From an uncultured Acetatifactor sp. (GTDB lineage Bacteria > Bacillota > Clostridia > Lachnospirales > Lachnospiraceae): a stretch of 62,756 bases of DNA. The stretch is from NCBI GenBank assembly GCA_910577035.1, contig CAJTKW010000013.1:18436-81191 (forward strand), written 5' to 3'. The notes under the pieces were generated by a model. That model was not told the DNA's origin and searched no databases. It saw only the letters and a list, made by a program, of their open reading frames with translations. Shown here in pieces: positions 44,496 to 52,703 of this stretch; the first letter of the stretch is position 1; every line of letters begins with the position of its first letter. Made by a program: the position numbers and the translations under genes.

Positions 44496-45881
44496 TTGAG
44501 CAGGAACGGGAAAATCAAATTTAATATCTGGCGTAATATTTCGCCCATGAAACTGATTCTGGGCGGTTATCTTGCCATTATACTGGCAGGGTCAGCTTTG
44601 CTGGCCCTGCCGGCGGCTGCCAGGGGGTCCGGCGGGACGCCCTTTTCGGACTGCCTTTTTACAGCCACGTCTGCTACCTGCGTAACGGGACTGGTGCGTT
44701 ATGATACGTTTACCCACTGGAGCCTTTTCGGACAATTGGTGATTCTGGGCCTGATCCAGATCGGAGGGCTGGGATTTATGACGGTAGCCATCCTGGTGAT
44801 GGTCCTCACCGGGCGTAAGATCAGCCTGAATCAACGTTCTCTGATGCAGAATTCCATATCGGCTCCTCAGATCGGGGGGATTGTCCGTATGACAAAGTTC
44901 ATCGTCGGCGGAGTGCTGACCGTGGAGCTGACGGGGGCCCTGCTGTTAAGCTTTGTGATGATTCCTGAGTTTGGATGGGCCAGGGGCATTTATTTTTCCC
45001 TGTTTCATTCCATATCGGCTTTTTGTAACGCAGGCTTCGACCTGATGGGAGGAACCAGCGGGAAGTTTTCTTCCCTGACCGGGCTTTTTCCGGGGCTTGG
45101 CGCCGGAGCTGCCTGGTATGCTTCCGTTGTCATCATGCTCCTGATCTTTATCGGAGGGCTGGGATTCTTTGTATGGTATGACGTGCTGCACAGGAGGTTC
45201 CGGCTGCGGAGTCTGAAGCTGCAGAGCAAGATGGTGCTCTCTATCAGCCTGGGACTTGTGGTGGCAGGTACCCTGGCGTTGGCGGCGCTGGAATGGAATC
45301 AGCCCCTGTATACGGATCTGGGGATTGGTGAGAGGATCAATGCCAGCCTGTTTCAGTCGGTAAGCGCACGAACCGCCGGCTTTAACACGGTAGATCTGAC
45401 GAAAATGTCGGAGGGCGGCCTGGTGGTCATGATCTGCCTCATGTTCATCGGCGGATCTACGGGCTCCACTGCAGGTGGTATGAAGACTACTACCTTCTGG
45501 ATTCTGTGTATCAGTGTGATTGTTACCTTTCGGCGGAAGAAAAATATTGAAATGTTCGGACGCAGGATAGATGAAGGGATTACCAGGACGGCCTCCTGTG
45601 TTTTTATGACTTATCTGCTGCTGGGTGTAGGAGCGGGGGTAATCATATCTGCCGTGGAAGGGCTGCCGTTTCTGACGGCCTTCTTTGAGTCGGCATCTGC
45701 CATTGCAACGGTAGGACTGACCCTGGGAGCCACCCCGGACCTGGGAATGGTATCCAAATTGCTGCTGACCTTTCTCATGTTGTGCGGGAGAGTGGGGTCC
45801 ATTACCATGCTGCTGGCATTTTCTTCGGACAGAAGGCCCACAAATTCAAGACTGCCGCTGGAAAAGGTACAGGTCGGGTAG
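44496..45881 (+). CDS. ktrB: KtrB/TrkH-type potassium uptake membrane subunit
   Basis: Probably starts at TTG 44496 (461 residues), with GGAG upstream; a GTG at 44466 overlapping buk is possible. Four pore segments are visible, each with the filter glycine: TSATCVTGLVRYDTF, HSISAFCNAGFDL, QSVSARTAGFNTVDL and ESASAIATVGLTLG. It is the ion-conducting half of a Ktr system and needs the cytoplasmic KtrA ring encoded downstream. The stop codon lies inside the first copy of a duplicated 45-base sequence. Confidence 0.92.
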   Translation: MSRNGKIKFNIWRNISPMKLILGGYLAIILAGSALLALPAAARGSGGTPFSDCLFTATSATCVTGLVRYDTFTHWSLFGQLVILGLIQIGGLGFMTVAILVMVLTGRKISLNQRSLMQNSISAPQIGGIVRMTKFIVGGVLTVELTGALLLSFVMIPEFGWARGIYFSLFHSISAFCNAGFDLMGGTSGKFSSLTGLFPGLGAGAAWYASVVIMLLIFIGGLGFFVWYDVLHRRFRLRSLKLQSKMVLSISLGLVVAGTLALAALEWNQPLYTDLGIGERINASLFQSVSARTAGFNTVDLTKMSEGGLVVMICLMFIGGSTGSTAGGMKTTTFWILCISVIVTFRRKKNIEMFGRRIDEGITRTASCVFMTYLLLGVGAGVIISAVEGLPFLTAFFESASAIATVGLTLGATPDLGMVSKLLLTFLMLCGRVGSITMLLAFSSDRRPTNSRLPLEKVQVG

Positions 45882-46053
45882 CGTGAAAAGTACTTCTAAA
45901 GCTCACGCCAGGGGGCGTATCGCTAAGAAGTACTAAGTTTCACGCCGAAAAACACCAAGAAACGGCGTTTTTCATCGGGAAGTGAAATTCCGCGGAGCGG
46001 CAAAATGTTCGGGTAGCGTGAAAAGTACTTCTAAAGCTCACGCCAGAGGGCGT
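45874..46053. repeat. 45-base direct duplication with a large palindrome between ktrB and ktrA
   Basis: Copies at 45874-45918 and 46009-46053 differ at one base; both begin TCGGGTAGCGTGAAAAG and end GGGCGT. The first copy includes the ktrB stop codon (GGGTAG). Its GCGTGAAA and AGTACTTCT pair with AGAAGTACT and TTTCACGC (to 45945), a long stem; the second copy has only the left arm. A further hairpin GAAAAAC/GTTTTTC lies at about 45947-45983. It could attenuate or process the message between the two subunits. Confidence 0.8.
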
Positions 46054-46073
46054 TTCGAGGAGGAGGTATAAAT

Positions 46074-46715
46074 ATGAAATCGGTTTTAGTGATTGGCCTG
46101 GGGCGTTTCGGACGTCATATGGCTCAGAAATTTTTGGAAAACGGACATCAGGTTCTGGCTGTTGATTCCAGAGAGGATCGGGCGGACGATGCGGTAGGAG
46201 TGATTCAGCAGATTCTGATCGGCGATGCTACGGATGAGAGGTTTATGGAATCCCTGGGGGTGGGTAATTTTGACCTGGCAGTTATTGCCATCAGTGAGAA
46301 TTTTCAGACGGTTCTGGAAGTAACGGTGCTTTTGAAGGATCTGGGCTGCAGGTATATAGTGGCCAGAGCTACCAGGGACGTGCATAAGAAGCTCCTGCTC
46401 AGAAACGGGGCTGACTATGTGTCATATGCGGAGCGGGAGGTGGCGGAGCATCTTGCCATCAAGTTTGGTGCGGATAATATTTTTGACTATCTGGAGCTGA
46501 CTTCGGAAATCGGTATATATGAAATTGCAGTGCCGAAAAAGTGGCTGGGAAAAAGCATGGTTGAGCTGTCCATACGCACGGCCTACCATGTCAGCGTCCT
46601 GGCTACCAAGAAACAGAACCAGATCTTTCCTCTGCCTCATCCCAGTCACGTTTTTGAGGAGGAGGAGAGTGTGATGGTCATGGGAAGCATGGAGGATATA
46701 AGAAAGATCACGTAG
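46074..46715 (+). CDS. ktrA: KtrA/TrkA-type potassium uptake regulatory subunit
   Basis: A 213-residue RCK protein, preceded by GAGGAGGAGG. The N-terminal Rossmann fold reads SVLVIGLGRFGRHMAQKF with the ribose-binding Asp in AVDSRED; the RCK_C domain follows from ~residue 130 (LELTSEIGIYEIAVPKKWLGKSM). It forms the cytoplasmic nucleotide-sensing ring that gates KtrB. It is separated from ktrB by the duplicated palindromic sequence. The call is firm. Confidence 0.94.
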   Translation: MKSVLVIGLGRFGRHMAQKFLENGHQVLAVDSREDRADDAVGVIQQILIGDATDERFMESLGVGNFDLAVIAISENFQTVLEVTVLLKDLGCRYIVARATRDVHKKLLLRNGADYVSYAEREVAEHLAIKFGADNIFDYLELTSEIGIYEIAVPKKWLGKSMVELSIRTAYHVSVLATKKQNQIFPLPHPSHVFEEEESVMVMGSMEDIRKIT

Positions 46716-46776
46716 TCAAAGACCCGCCGCATGGGGCAGGGCATCAAGCCGGATACGTCCCGGGGGCATAAAAAGT

Positions 46777-46805
46777 TTGACAAAGCATCGGTGGTAGGCT
46801 ATCAT
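46777..46805 (+). promoter_or_regulatory. Promoter of the zinc-ribbon membrane protein gene
   Basis: TTGACA (46777-46782), 17 bases, TATCAT (46800-46805). The ATG at 46852 is about 40 bases downstream of the expected start point. Confidence 0.65.
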
Positions 46806-46851
46806 TTAATGTGTATTATTATAACAATGAGGATAAGGAGACCGGTGAGAA

Positions 46852-47967
46852 ATGGTATGTAAGAATTGTGGTAAGGAACTTTCGGAGGGAGCAAACTTTT
46901 GCTCTGCCTGTGGCGCCCCATGTAATGGCGAGCCTGCCGCAGGGCGCACGTCAGGGGACAGTGTTTCTGTAGCAGTGCAGGGTGTGCCTGATTCTGCGCA
47001 GATGCCTGCAGGCAGCCGGGAGGCAGCCGAGGCGGCTTTTGGGTCGGAAGACAGCGTTTCTGCAGGCAGCCGGGAGGCAGCTTTTGGGTCGGAAGACAGC
47101 GCTTCTGCAGGCAGCCGGGAGGCAGCCGAGGCAGCTTTTGGATCGGAAGACAGCGCTTCTGCAGGCAGCCAGGAGGCAGCTCGGGGATCGGAAGACGGTG
47201 TACCTGCTGCAGGGCAGGTATCTGAAGGCGGTGCGGCGGATACCCACAGTGAAGGTACGGCAGATTCGGCTAAAACCGAAACGGCTAAAACCGAAGCGGC
47301 GGCAGTTGTGAAGAAAGCGGCGGAGGCTTCCAGGGATGCTATTGTGAACGGCGTCAGGGATCATATGGCGAAGGCCCCTGACAATACGCAAAAGCTGTTG
47401 TTTATCACCCTTGGTTCAGTGATGGCGGTATGTCTGCTGATTGTGCTATGCGTGTCTTTGGGGAGTTCTCCAAAGAAGGCATTTAACGCCTATGTACAGG
47501 GGGAATTTGCCTGTGATTATCAAAAGGTGATTAATAATTCCATTGCGGCAAAGAAGGCGCAGAAGGCTCTTGACGTGTATGATAAGGACGATTATGAGGA
47601 TGAATTTGAGGATTTGAAGGATTACTACGAGGATCAGAAAGATGATTGGGAGGATGACGGCATTAAATACAAGGTCAAGATTGACATCAAAGATGTTGAG
47701 AAGATCAAAAAGAGCGACAAAGAGTTTAAGTGGGCCCAGGATCTGATGGAAGACTATTATGACTGTGACGCGGATAAGGTTCAACAGTTTGCCATTGTGG
47801 AAGCAAAGATTAAGGCCGAGTATTATGAGGACGGAGACAGGGATAAGGATTACGACAAGGATACCGGCAGAACACAATACTTGCTGGTGAAACTGGGCGG
47901 CACCTGGTACATGACTACATTTAACGATGATGACATCAGGGATTACCTGAAGGACTACTATAAATAA
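46852..47967 (+). CDS. Zinc-ribbon membrane protein with tandem repeats
   Basis: A 371-residue protein. The N-terminus is a zinc ribbon (VCKNCGKELSEGANFCSACG, two CxxC pairs). Residues ~50-120 are four repeats of AGSREAAEAAFGSED type, followed by AKTETAKTEAA. One membrane helix lies at ~183-203 (FITLGSVMAVCLLIVLCVSL). The C-terminal ~165 residues are highly charged (YEDQKDDWEDDGIKYKVKID) and presumably outside. Zinc-ribbon plus single-helix proteins are common in Firmicutes with no settled function. The gene has its own promoter and a likely terminator. Confidence 0.78.
   Translation: MVCKNCGKELSEGANFCSACGAPCNGEPAAGRTSGDSVSVAVQGVPDSAQMPAGSREAAEAAFGSEDSVSAGSREAAFGSEDSASAGSREAAEAAFGSEDSASAGSQEAARGSEDGVPAAGQVSEGGAADTHSEGTADSAKTETAKTEAAAVVKKAAEASRDAIVNGVRDHMAKAPDNTQKLLFITLGSVMAVCLLIVLCVSLGSSPKKAFNAYVQGEFACDYQKVINNSIAAKKAQKALDVYDKDDYEDEFEDLKDYYEDQKDDWEDDGIKYKVKIDIKDVEKIKKSDKEFKWAQDLMEDYYDCDADKVQQFAIVEAKIKAEYYEDGDRDKDYDKDTGRTQYLLVKLGGTWYMTTFNDDDIRDYLKDYYK
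47008..47205. repeat. In-frame tandem repeat, 54/45-base units
   Basis: Four units begin GCAGGCAGCCGGGAGGCAGC or a close variant, at 47008 (54 bases), 47062 (45), 47107 (54) and 47161 (45). The 45-base units lack one nine-base segment. All unit lengths are multiples of three, so copy-number change would keep the zinc-ribbon protein in frame. Confidence 0.9.
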
Positions 47968-47994
47968 GGATGAAAAAGTGATACAGCGCAAAGG

Positions 47995-48038
47995 ACTGTC
48001 GTTTCAGTTGGCAATATGGCGGGGCGGCAGTTCTTTTT
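47995..48038 (+). terminator. Probable terminator after the zinc-ribbon gene
   Basis: ACTGTCG (47995-48001) pairs with CGGCAGT (48025-48031, one G-T pair), followed by TCTTTTT. The loop is long (23 bases). The stretch from here to the IS left end (48039-48153) shows no ORF or clear signal. Confidence 0.5.
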
Positions 48039-48153
48039 GTTTCTTTCATTGGAAACTGTGCGCCAGGTGCATATATCAGGAGAGAGGAGCACTCTTTTTT
48101 TCCGGAGAAGGTGGCTGAGTGAGCTGTCCGGACCTTTAAAATGTATTTTGACA

Positions 48154-49763
48154 GGAGAAAATAACTTGAGTTTCCGCAAAATGCACCTTTAGAGACAGTA
48201 CTAGGGAACCGGGAACAAAGCTTGCATCCATTTTGGAAACTTTTTCGTGAATGGTGGTGGAAAAGGCCTAAATGGGCACAGTTCCACAGGCCCCGCTAAG
48301 GCCGGGCGAATTCGGGGATGTTCGCTTTTGCTCAAGGTCAGATCAGTAACCGCAGGCACAGCTGCCTGTAAGCCGGACGTTTCGTCCGGAACCAGCGTCT
48401 GATGCCTTCCTTCGCATATGCGAGTATGCCTGTGATGCCTTTTGCCAGCCGGTAATAGAAGAAATGTACTTTCTCCTTTATAGGAGCGGCTGTTTTTATG
48501 ATGGAGACCTTAAGGGTATTCGTCTCCGGCTTCATGGACAGGTGTGCCAGGAATGCCATGCACAGGGTCATGTAAAAATTTAAGGCATTGATGGCTTTCA
48601 GTCTCCTGACCCGGAAACCTTCAAAACGGAATACCTGCTTTTTGCAGCGGAAATATTCCTCAACGCGCCATCTGGAGAAGTAGAGCTTTGCGATCCGGAT
48701 GACGTCTTCTTTGGAACGGATCTTCTTATTTGTAGCCAGCATCATGGGGTGCTCCGTGATGCCGTAGACCAGGACAAGGTAAATATCTTTCCGGGAAGCG
48801 GTGATCTGCACTTTTACATGGGAAAGACAGGCGTCATGTTTTTTGCCTTTATAAAAAAGGGGGAGTTTGATCTTACCCTTGCGCTGATCCCGCAGCTGTG
48901 CTGCCGGGACCCATTTTCCATGGAAGAGAAGCTTGCGTCTTGCTGTCAGCCGGATGACATAGTTCTGTTTCAGTCCGTCGAGCTTCAGGAACATCTTATT
49001 GTCATCGTATCCCCTGTCCATGACGAAGGTGGCTTTCCCAAAGAGGGAGGCAGCCCGTTCCATCGCGGAAAAGGTCACGTCATTTATGGAGGTGAAATCC
49101 TTCTCCTTTGAGGAATGGATCTGAGAAAAGATGCTGACGGGATGTCCATTCTTAGTGAGGGTACATGCTTCTGTGACATGATAGCCTTTCACATAGACAT
49201 TTTTTGTGTCTGTGCTTTTGAAGCCGTCTCTGACAAGGCCCAAGGATTCAAACCTGCGGCCATCCGGCTTCGCAATGTCGCTGTCGTCGATGTGGACAAC
49301 GGGGTCGTCAGGGACCCACTTGGGGATGGTGGAGAGATAGGCCTTCAGGGTCTTGGTGGGAATGCCCTTATTCAGATGTCTGGTGAGGCGTTCTACAGAA
49401 TTGACCTTTTTGGTCTTTTCATGGAGCCGGTCTACGATGTCAGTGAGCAGACAGCTGCTGGAAGCGAGGATGCCATATGTCATATCGGCGGTAAACTTCC
49501 TGTCAGGTCTAGAAAGCTTTTTAGAAAATTTATTTGAAAAAGATAAAATTTCCCGTTTCAAAGTATAGGTATTTGTAGTAGAATAAGTCATGAGGGGTCC
49601 TCCTGTTTTTTGTTTAGTAAGATTTTGATTAGACACCTTAATTCTACTACAAAACGGGTCAGGATTCCTTATATATTTGCTGTTTTTTGAAAGTTGTTGG
49701 TAACAGGAGCTCCAAATTGGTGGGGCTGTGGATAAAACTGCGGAAACTCAAGGAGAAAATAAC
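48154..49763. mobile_element. Complete IS4-family insertion sequence with 12-base target duplication
   Basis: The element spans 48166-49751 (1,586 bases). Perfect terminal inverted repeats are TTGAGTTTCCGCA (48166-48178) and TGCGGAAACTCAA (49739-49751). The 12-base direct repeat GGAGAAAATAAC flanks it at 48154-48165 and 49752-49763, a clear target-site duplication; 10-12 base duplications are usual for several IS4-family groups. One transposase gene lies on the minus strand; 48179-48337 and 49592-49738 are noncoding ends. Intact ends, duplication and ORF suggest a recent and possibly active insertion. It landed immediately upstream of the promoter of the Rpn-family gene. Confidence 0.95.
48338..49591 (-). 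CDS. IS4-family DDE transposase
   Basis: A 417-residue protein from ATG 49591 (MTYSTTNTYT), seven bases after AGGAGG; an upstream GTG at 49636 lacks a site. The catalytic triad is readable: first Asp in VVHIDDSDIAKP (~103), second in ATFVMDRGYDDNKMF (~190), and Glu in FSRWRVEEYFRCKKQVF (~305), the last matching the YREK-like region of IS4 transposases. There are no frameshifts or stops. The protein should carry out cut-and-paste transposition of the flanking element. Confidence 0.93.
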   Translation of the reverse strand: MTYSTTNTYTLKREILSFSNKFSKKLSRPDRKFTADMTYGILASSSCLLTDIVDRLHEKTKKVNSVERLTRHLNKGIPTKTLKAYLSTIPKWVPDDPVVHIDDSDIAKPDGRRFESLGLVRDGFKSTDTKNVYVKGYHVTEACTLTKNGHPVSIFSQIHSSKEKDFTSINDVTFSAMERAASLFGKATFVMDRGYDDNKMFLKLDGLKQNYVIRLTARRKLLFHGKWVPAAQLRDQRKGKIKLPLFYKGKKHDACLSHVKVQITASRKDIYLVLVYGITEHPMMLATNKKIRSKEDVIRIAKLYFSRWRVEEYFRCKKQVFRFEGFRVRRLKAINALNFYMTLCMAFLAHLSMKPETNTLKVSIIKTAAPIKEKVHFFYYRLAKGITGILAYAKEGIRRWFRTKRPAYRQLCLRLLI

Positions 49764-49765
49764 TC

Positions 49766-49794
49766 TTGACAGTATGCTGGATCTATGCTATTCT
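49766..49794 (+). promoter_or_regulatory. Promoter of the Rpn-family gene, adjacent to the IS
   Basis: TTGACA (49766-49771), 17 bases, TATTCT (49789-49794). The -35 hexamer begins three bases after the right target duplication, so the IS separated the promoter from its native upstream sequence. Confidence 0.6.
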
Positions 49795-49887
49795 CAATAT
49801 GGAAGCAAATCTATCTTAGAAAAATAATCTGTTTTATCTTTTTTGTATCTTGATTCCTGCTTTCCATACCCAAATACTAATTTCACA

Positions 49888-49968
49888 TGACAGGAGCAGG
49901 GATTAGGTACACCGTACAATTGCCGGGGAGCGCAGGCCGGAAATTTATCCCCTCCTGTCAAAAGGAGG
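49888..49968 (+). promoter_or_regulatory. Leader with mutually exclusive helices masking the ribosome binding site
   Basis: Segment A TGACAGGAG (49888-49896) is fully complementary to segment B CTCCTGTCA (49952-49960). B overlaps CCTCCT (49951-49956), which is fully complementary to the Shine-Dalgarno AGGAGG (49963-49968) across a six-base loop. Pairing A-B would free the ribosome binding site, pairing B with AGGAGG would hide it. A further stem AATT-CCGG / CCGG-AATT (49918-49945) lies between A and B. The leader from the promoter is about 170 bases long. The logic is that of a riboswitch or attenuator, but no known ligand class was recognised. Confidence 0.55.
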
Positions 49969-49974
49969 ATGCCT

Positions 49975-51078
49975 ATGGCGATGATTTATCGAAACTACAA
50001 AGACAATGTTTTCTGCCTGCTCTATCGGGATAAAGCAAACCTGCTTGAGTTGTACAATGCACTGAACGGAACGGATCATAAGGATCCGGAGGAACTGACT
50101 GTGGTGACGCTGCCGGGTACAATCTGTATACAGTACAAGAACGATGCGGCGTTTACCTTCAGCAGGGATTTGTACCTGTGTGAACAGCAGTCTACAGAAA
50201 ACCCCAACATGCCCCTGAGGTTCCTGCATTATGTTTCTGACGAATACAGGCATATCCTGGGGGAGAGGGATCTGTACAGACAGAATGTGATGAAAATACC
50301 GGCACCGCATTTCGTGGTATTTTATAACGGGACGGCTCCTCAGCCGGAGCGCCAGGTTTATAAACTGTCGGATTTGTATGAGGTGCAGATGGGGGAACCG
50401 GAGTTGGAGATCCGGGTTCTGGTGCTGAATATTAACAGCGGGAATAATACAGAGCTGTTGAGCCGGTGCAGGAGCCTGAGAGAATACATGCAGTTTGTGG
50501 ACAAGGTACGTCGCAGGCAGGATAAGGTGGGAGCTGAGGCGGCAGTGAAGCAGACGGTAGAAGAGTGTATCCGTGAGGGGATACTGAAGGATTTTTTGGA
50601 AGAGCACAGAGAGGAAGTGATCGGAGTGAGCATTTGGGAATTCAAGGAGGAGTTATATCGGGAAGCAATGCGGGAGGATGCGCTGGAGAACGGTCGAAGC
50701 GAGGGATTGAAACTTGGCAGAGAAGAGGGGCGAAAAGAGGGTCGTATAGAGGGCCGTGAAGAGGGTCGCAAAGAGGGTCGAAAAGAGGGTCGAAAAGAGG
50801 GTCGAAAAGAGGGCAGGGAGGAGGGCCTTGCACAAGGCCGTATAGAGGGCCGTGAAGAAGGCCGTGAACAGGGCCGTGAACAGGGCCTTGCACAGAAACG
50901 TGTGGAACTGATCTGCCGGAAGCTGAAAAAGGGAAAACAGATATACCAAATTGCGGAGGAGCTGGAAGAGACCGCAGAAGACATTCAGGCAGTGGTTGAC
51001 ATAGCGGAACACTTTGCGCCTGAATATGACGTTGACGGTATTATGCAGGCATTGGGATACAAAGCTGTCGAAAACTGA
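49975..51078 (+). CDS. Rpn-family PD-(D/E)XK nuclease/transposase-like protein with long repeat tail
   Basis: The start is taken at ATG 49975, six bases after AGGAGG; 367 residues. The N-terminal ~220 residues match the Rpn/YhgA-like nuclease family: FSRDLYLCEQQST holds the acidic active-site strand with E-x-Q-S, followed by LRFLHYVSDEY and PAPHFVVFYNG. Residues ~240-305 are near-perfect EGR-x tetrapeptides (RKEGRKEGREEG). The end is a helical segment containing ELICRKLKKGKQIYQIAEEL. These proteins are linked to RecA-independent recombination and DNA cleavage. Expression appears to be controlled by the leader. It is bordered by an IS upstream and a minus-strand terminator downstream. Confidence 0.87.
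   Translation: MAMIYRNYKDNVFCLLYRDKANLLELYNALNGTDHKDPEELTVVTLPGTICIQYKNDAAFTFSRDLYLCEQQSTENPNMPLRFLHYVSDEYRHILGERDLYRQNVMKIPAPHFVVFYNGTAPQPERQVYKLSDLYEVQMGEPELEIRVLVLNINSGNNTELLSRCRSLREYMQFVDKVRRRQDKVGAEAAVKQTVEECIREGILKDFLEEHREEVIGVSIWEFKEELYREAMREDALENGRSEGLKLGREEGRKEGRIEGREEGRKEGRKEGRKEGRKEGREEGLAQGRIEGREEGREQGREQGLAQKRVELICRKLKKGKQIYQIAEELEETAEDIQAVVDIAEHFAPEYDVDGIMQALGYKAVEN
50716..50896. repeat. Tandem 12-base repeats encoding EGRx units
   Basis: Units of the type GAGGGTCGAAAA and GAGGGCCGTGAA run head to tail for about 180 bases within the Rpn-family gene. The unit is a multiple of three, so expansion or loss stays in frame. No spacer sequences occur, so this is not a CRISPR. Confidence 0.9.
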
Positions 51079-51108
51079 TCCGGATATTGTTTGCCTGGGA
51101 AAAGAGAT

Positions 51109-51146
51109 CGGTATATAGAGATCCCGGATGGGAGCTCTATATACCG
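51109..51146 (-). terminator. Strong hairpin, probable terminator for uxaC
   Basis: CGGTATATAGAG (51109-51120) pairs perfectly with CTCTATATACCG (51135-51146) across a 14-base loop. On the minus strand the stem is followed by ATCTCTTTTCCC, on the plus strand by no T-run, so it best serves the minus-strand uxaC transcript. It separates two convergent units. Confidence 0.6.
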
Positions 51147-51202
51147 GTGCCAGAAGCTGCCTGCACAGCAGATTTTATCGTGAGCAGTGGTTTTTTGAGT
51201 TT

Positions 51203-52612
51203 TTACAACGGGAATTTAAAGTAATTCTTCGCATTGTAATAGGAAATATTTGTAACGATTTCGGAGAGTGTTCCGTAATCCTCAGGAAATTCACCGTTTT
51301 CTACCCAATTGCCGATCAGATTGCAAAGAATCCGCCGGAAATATTCATGTCGTGTGTAGGACAGGAAGCTTCGGGAATCTGTCAACATGCCCACAAATCC
51401 GGAAAGGTTTCCAAGGTTCGCCAGAGAGATCATCTGATCGGTCATACCTACCTTGTGATCGTTGAACCACCAGGCGCTTCCCTGCTGAATCTTCGCTACG
51501 GCAGTGGAATCCTGGAAACAGCCAAGAATACTGCCAATGGACTGATTGTCATTGGGATTAAGGCTGTACAGGATCGTTCTGGGAAGTTCATCCGTGCGGA
51601 CCAGGGCGTTGAGAAAATCTGCCATCTGAGAAGAGGGGGCGTAGTTGTTGATACAGTCATAGCCTGTGTCAGGGCCCAGCTTTTCATACATCAGCGAATT
51701 ATTATCCCGCTTACAGCCGTAGTGGAGCTGCATTGCCCAGTCCAGTCTGTGGTATTCCCTGCCGGCAAAAAGCATAAACGCGGTCTTGAATTTCAATTCT
51801 TCTTCTTTGGTGAGGGTCATGCGGTTCATACGCTTTAAGAAGATTGCCTCGATTTCATCTTCCTCTGCGGGACAGTACATGACATATTCCAGAGCGTGGT
51901 CAGAGACGCAGCAGCCCATGGAAGCAAAGAAAGCCATGCGCTTTTTCAAAGCGTTTTTCAGGGCGGCGAAGGTGTTGATTTCTGCCACGCCTACCACAGC
52001 CGCCAGCTTATCCAGATAATCCAGATAATCGGGCTTTTCAATGTTCATGGCCTTGTCGGGCCTCCATGCGGGAAGTACCTTTACATCAAAGCTCTTGTCT
52101 TCGGCGATTTTTTTATGCCATTCCAGAGAGTCGATGGGGTCGTCCGTGGTGCAGATCAGGGTGACATTGCTTTGTTTAATCAGGCTGCGAACGCTCATGG
52201 AAGGCTGGGCCAGCTTTTCATTACAGAGCTTCCAGACCTCATCGGCGGTATTTTTGTTCAGAATTCCGTTGTAGCCGAAATACCTCTGCAGTTCCAGGTG
52301 GCTCCAGTGGAACAGGGGGTTGCCGATGGCGTGGCCCAGACATTCGGCCCATTTACAGAATTTTTCGTAGTCGGAGGCGTCGCCTGTTATATATTTTTCC
52401 TCCACCCCGCAGGAGCGCATAAAGCGCCATTTGTAATGATCTCCGCCCAGCCATACCTGGGTGATGTTTTCGAACTGGCGGTTCTCGGCGATTTCCTTTG
52501 GATTAATGTGACAGTGATAATCCAGGATCGGCGTGTTCTCCGCATAGTCGTGGAACAGCTTCCTGGCAGTTTCTGTTTCCAACAGAAAGTCCTTGTCCAT
52601 AAATGCTTTCAT
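51203..52612 (-). CDS. uxaC: Glucuronate/galacturonate isomerase
   Basis: A 469-residue protein from ATG 52612 (MKAFMDKDFLL), after AGAAGG. It belongs to the amidohydrolase-like uronate isomerases: metal-binding LDYHCHINPKEIAENR near residue 35, VTLICTTDDPIDSLEWHK, then HYGCKRDNNSLMYEKLGPDTGYD, and the C-terminal GMLTDSRSFLSYTRHEYFRRILCNLIG. It converts D-galacturonate to tagaturonate (or glucuronate to fructuronate) in the cytoplasm. It follows the LacI-type regulator gene on the same strand with 91 bases between, including GC-rich hairpins. With UxaB and UxaA encoded on the other strand it completes the first three steps of galacturonate use. Confidence 0.95.
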   Translation of the reverse strand: MKAFMDKDFLLETETARKLFHDYAENTPILDYHCHINPKEIAENRQFENITQVWLGGDHYKWRFMRSCGVEEKYITGDASDYEKFCKWAECLGHAIGNPLFHWSHLELQRYFGYNGILNKNTADEVWKLCNEKLAQPSMSVRSLIKQSNVTLICTTDDPIDSLEWHKKIAEDKSFDVKVLPAWRPDKAMNIEKPDYLDYLDKLAAVVGVAEINTFAALKNALKKRMAFFASMGCCVSDHALEYVMYCPAEEDEIEAIFLKRMNRMTLTKEEELKFKTAFMLFAGREYHRLDWAMQLHYGCKRDNNSLMYEKLGPDTGYDCINNYAPSSQMADFLNALVRTDELPRTILYSLNPNDNQSIGSILGCFQDSTAVAKIQQGSAWWFNDHKVGMTDQMISLANLGNLSGFVGMLTDSRSFLSYTRHEYFRRILCNLIGNWVENGEFPEDYGTLSEIVTNISYYNAKNYFKFPL

Positions 52613-52703
52613 TTTAATACCTTCTTTCTGCCGCATGGCGGCCTTTTATGTTTAATTCATTATTCACAATTTCAAACCGGCGGCCGGACCAAGAGGCCGG
52701 TTC

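Noticed and set aside
50716..50896. CRISPR-like array
   Set aside because: The repeats are 12 bases, contiguous and in frame within a protein gene; there are no spacers.
46852..51078. Defence island around the zinc-ribbon protein, IS and Rpn nuclease
   Set aside because: No restriction, toxin-antitoxin, CBASS, retron or similar gene accompanies them; the IS insertion alone explains the clustering.
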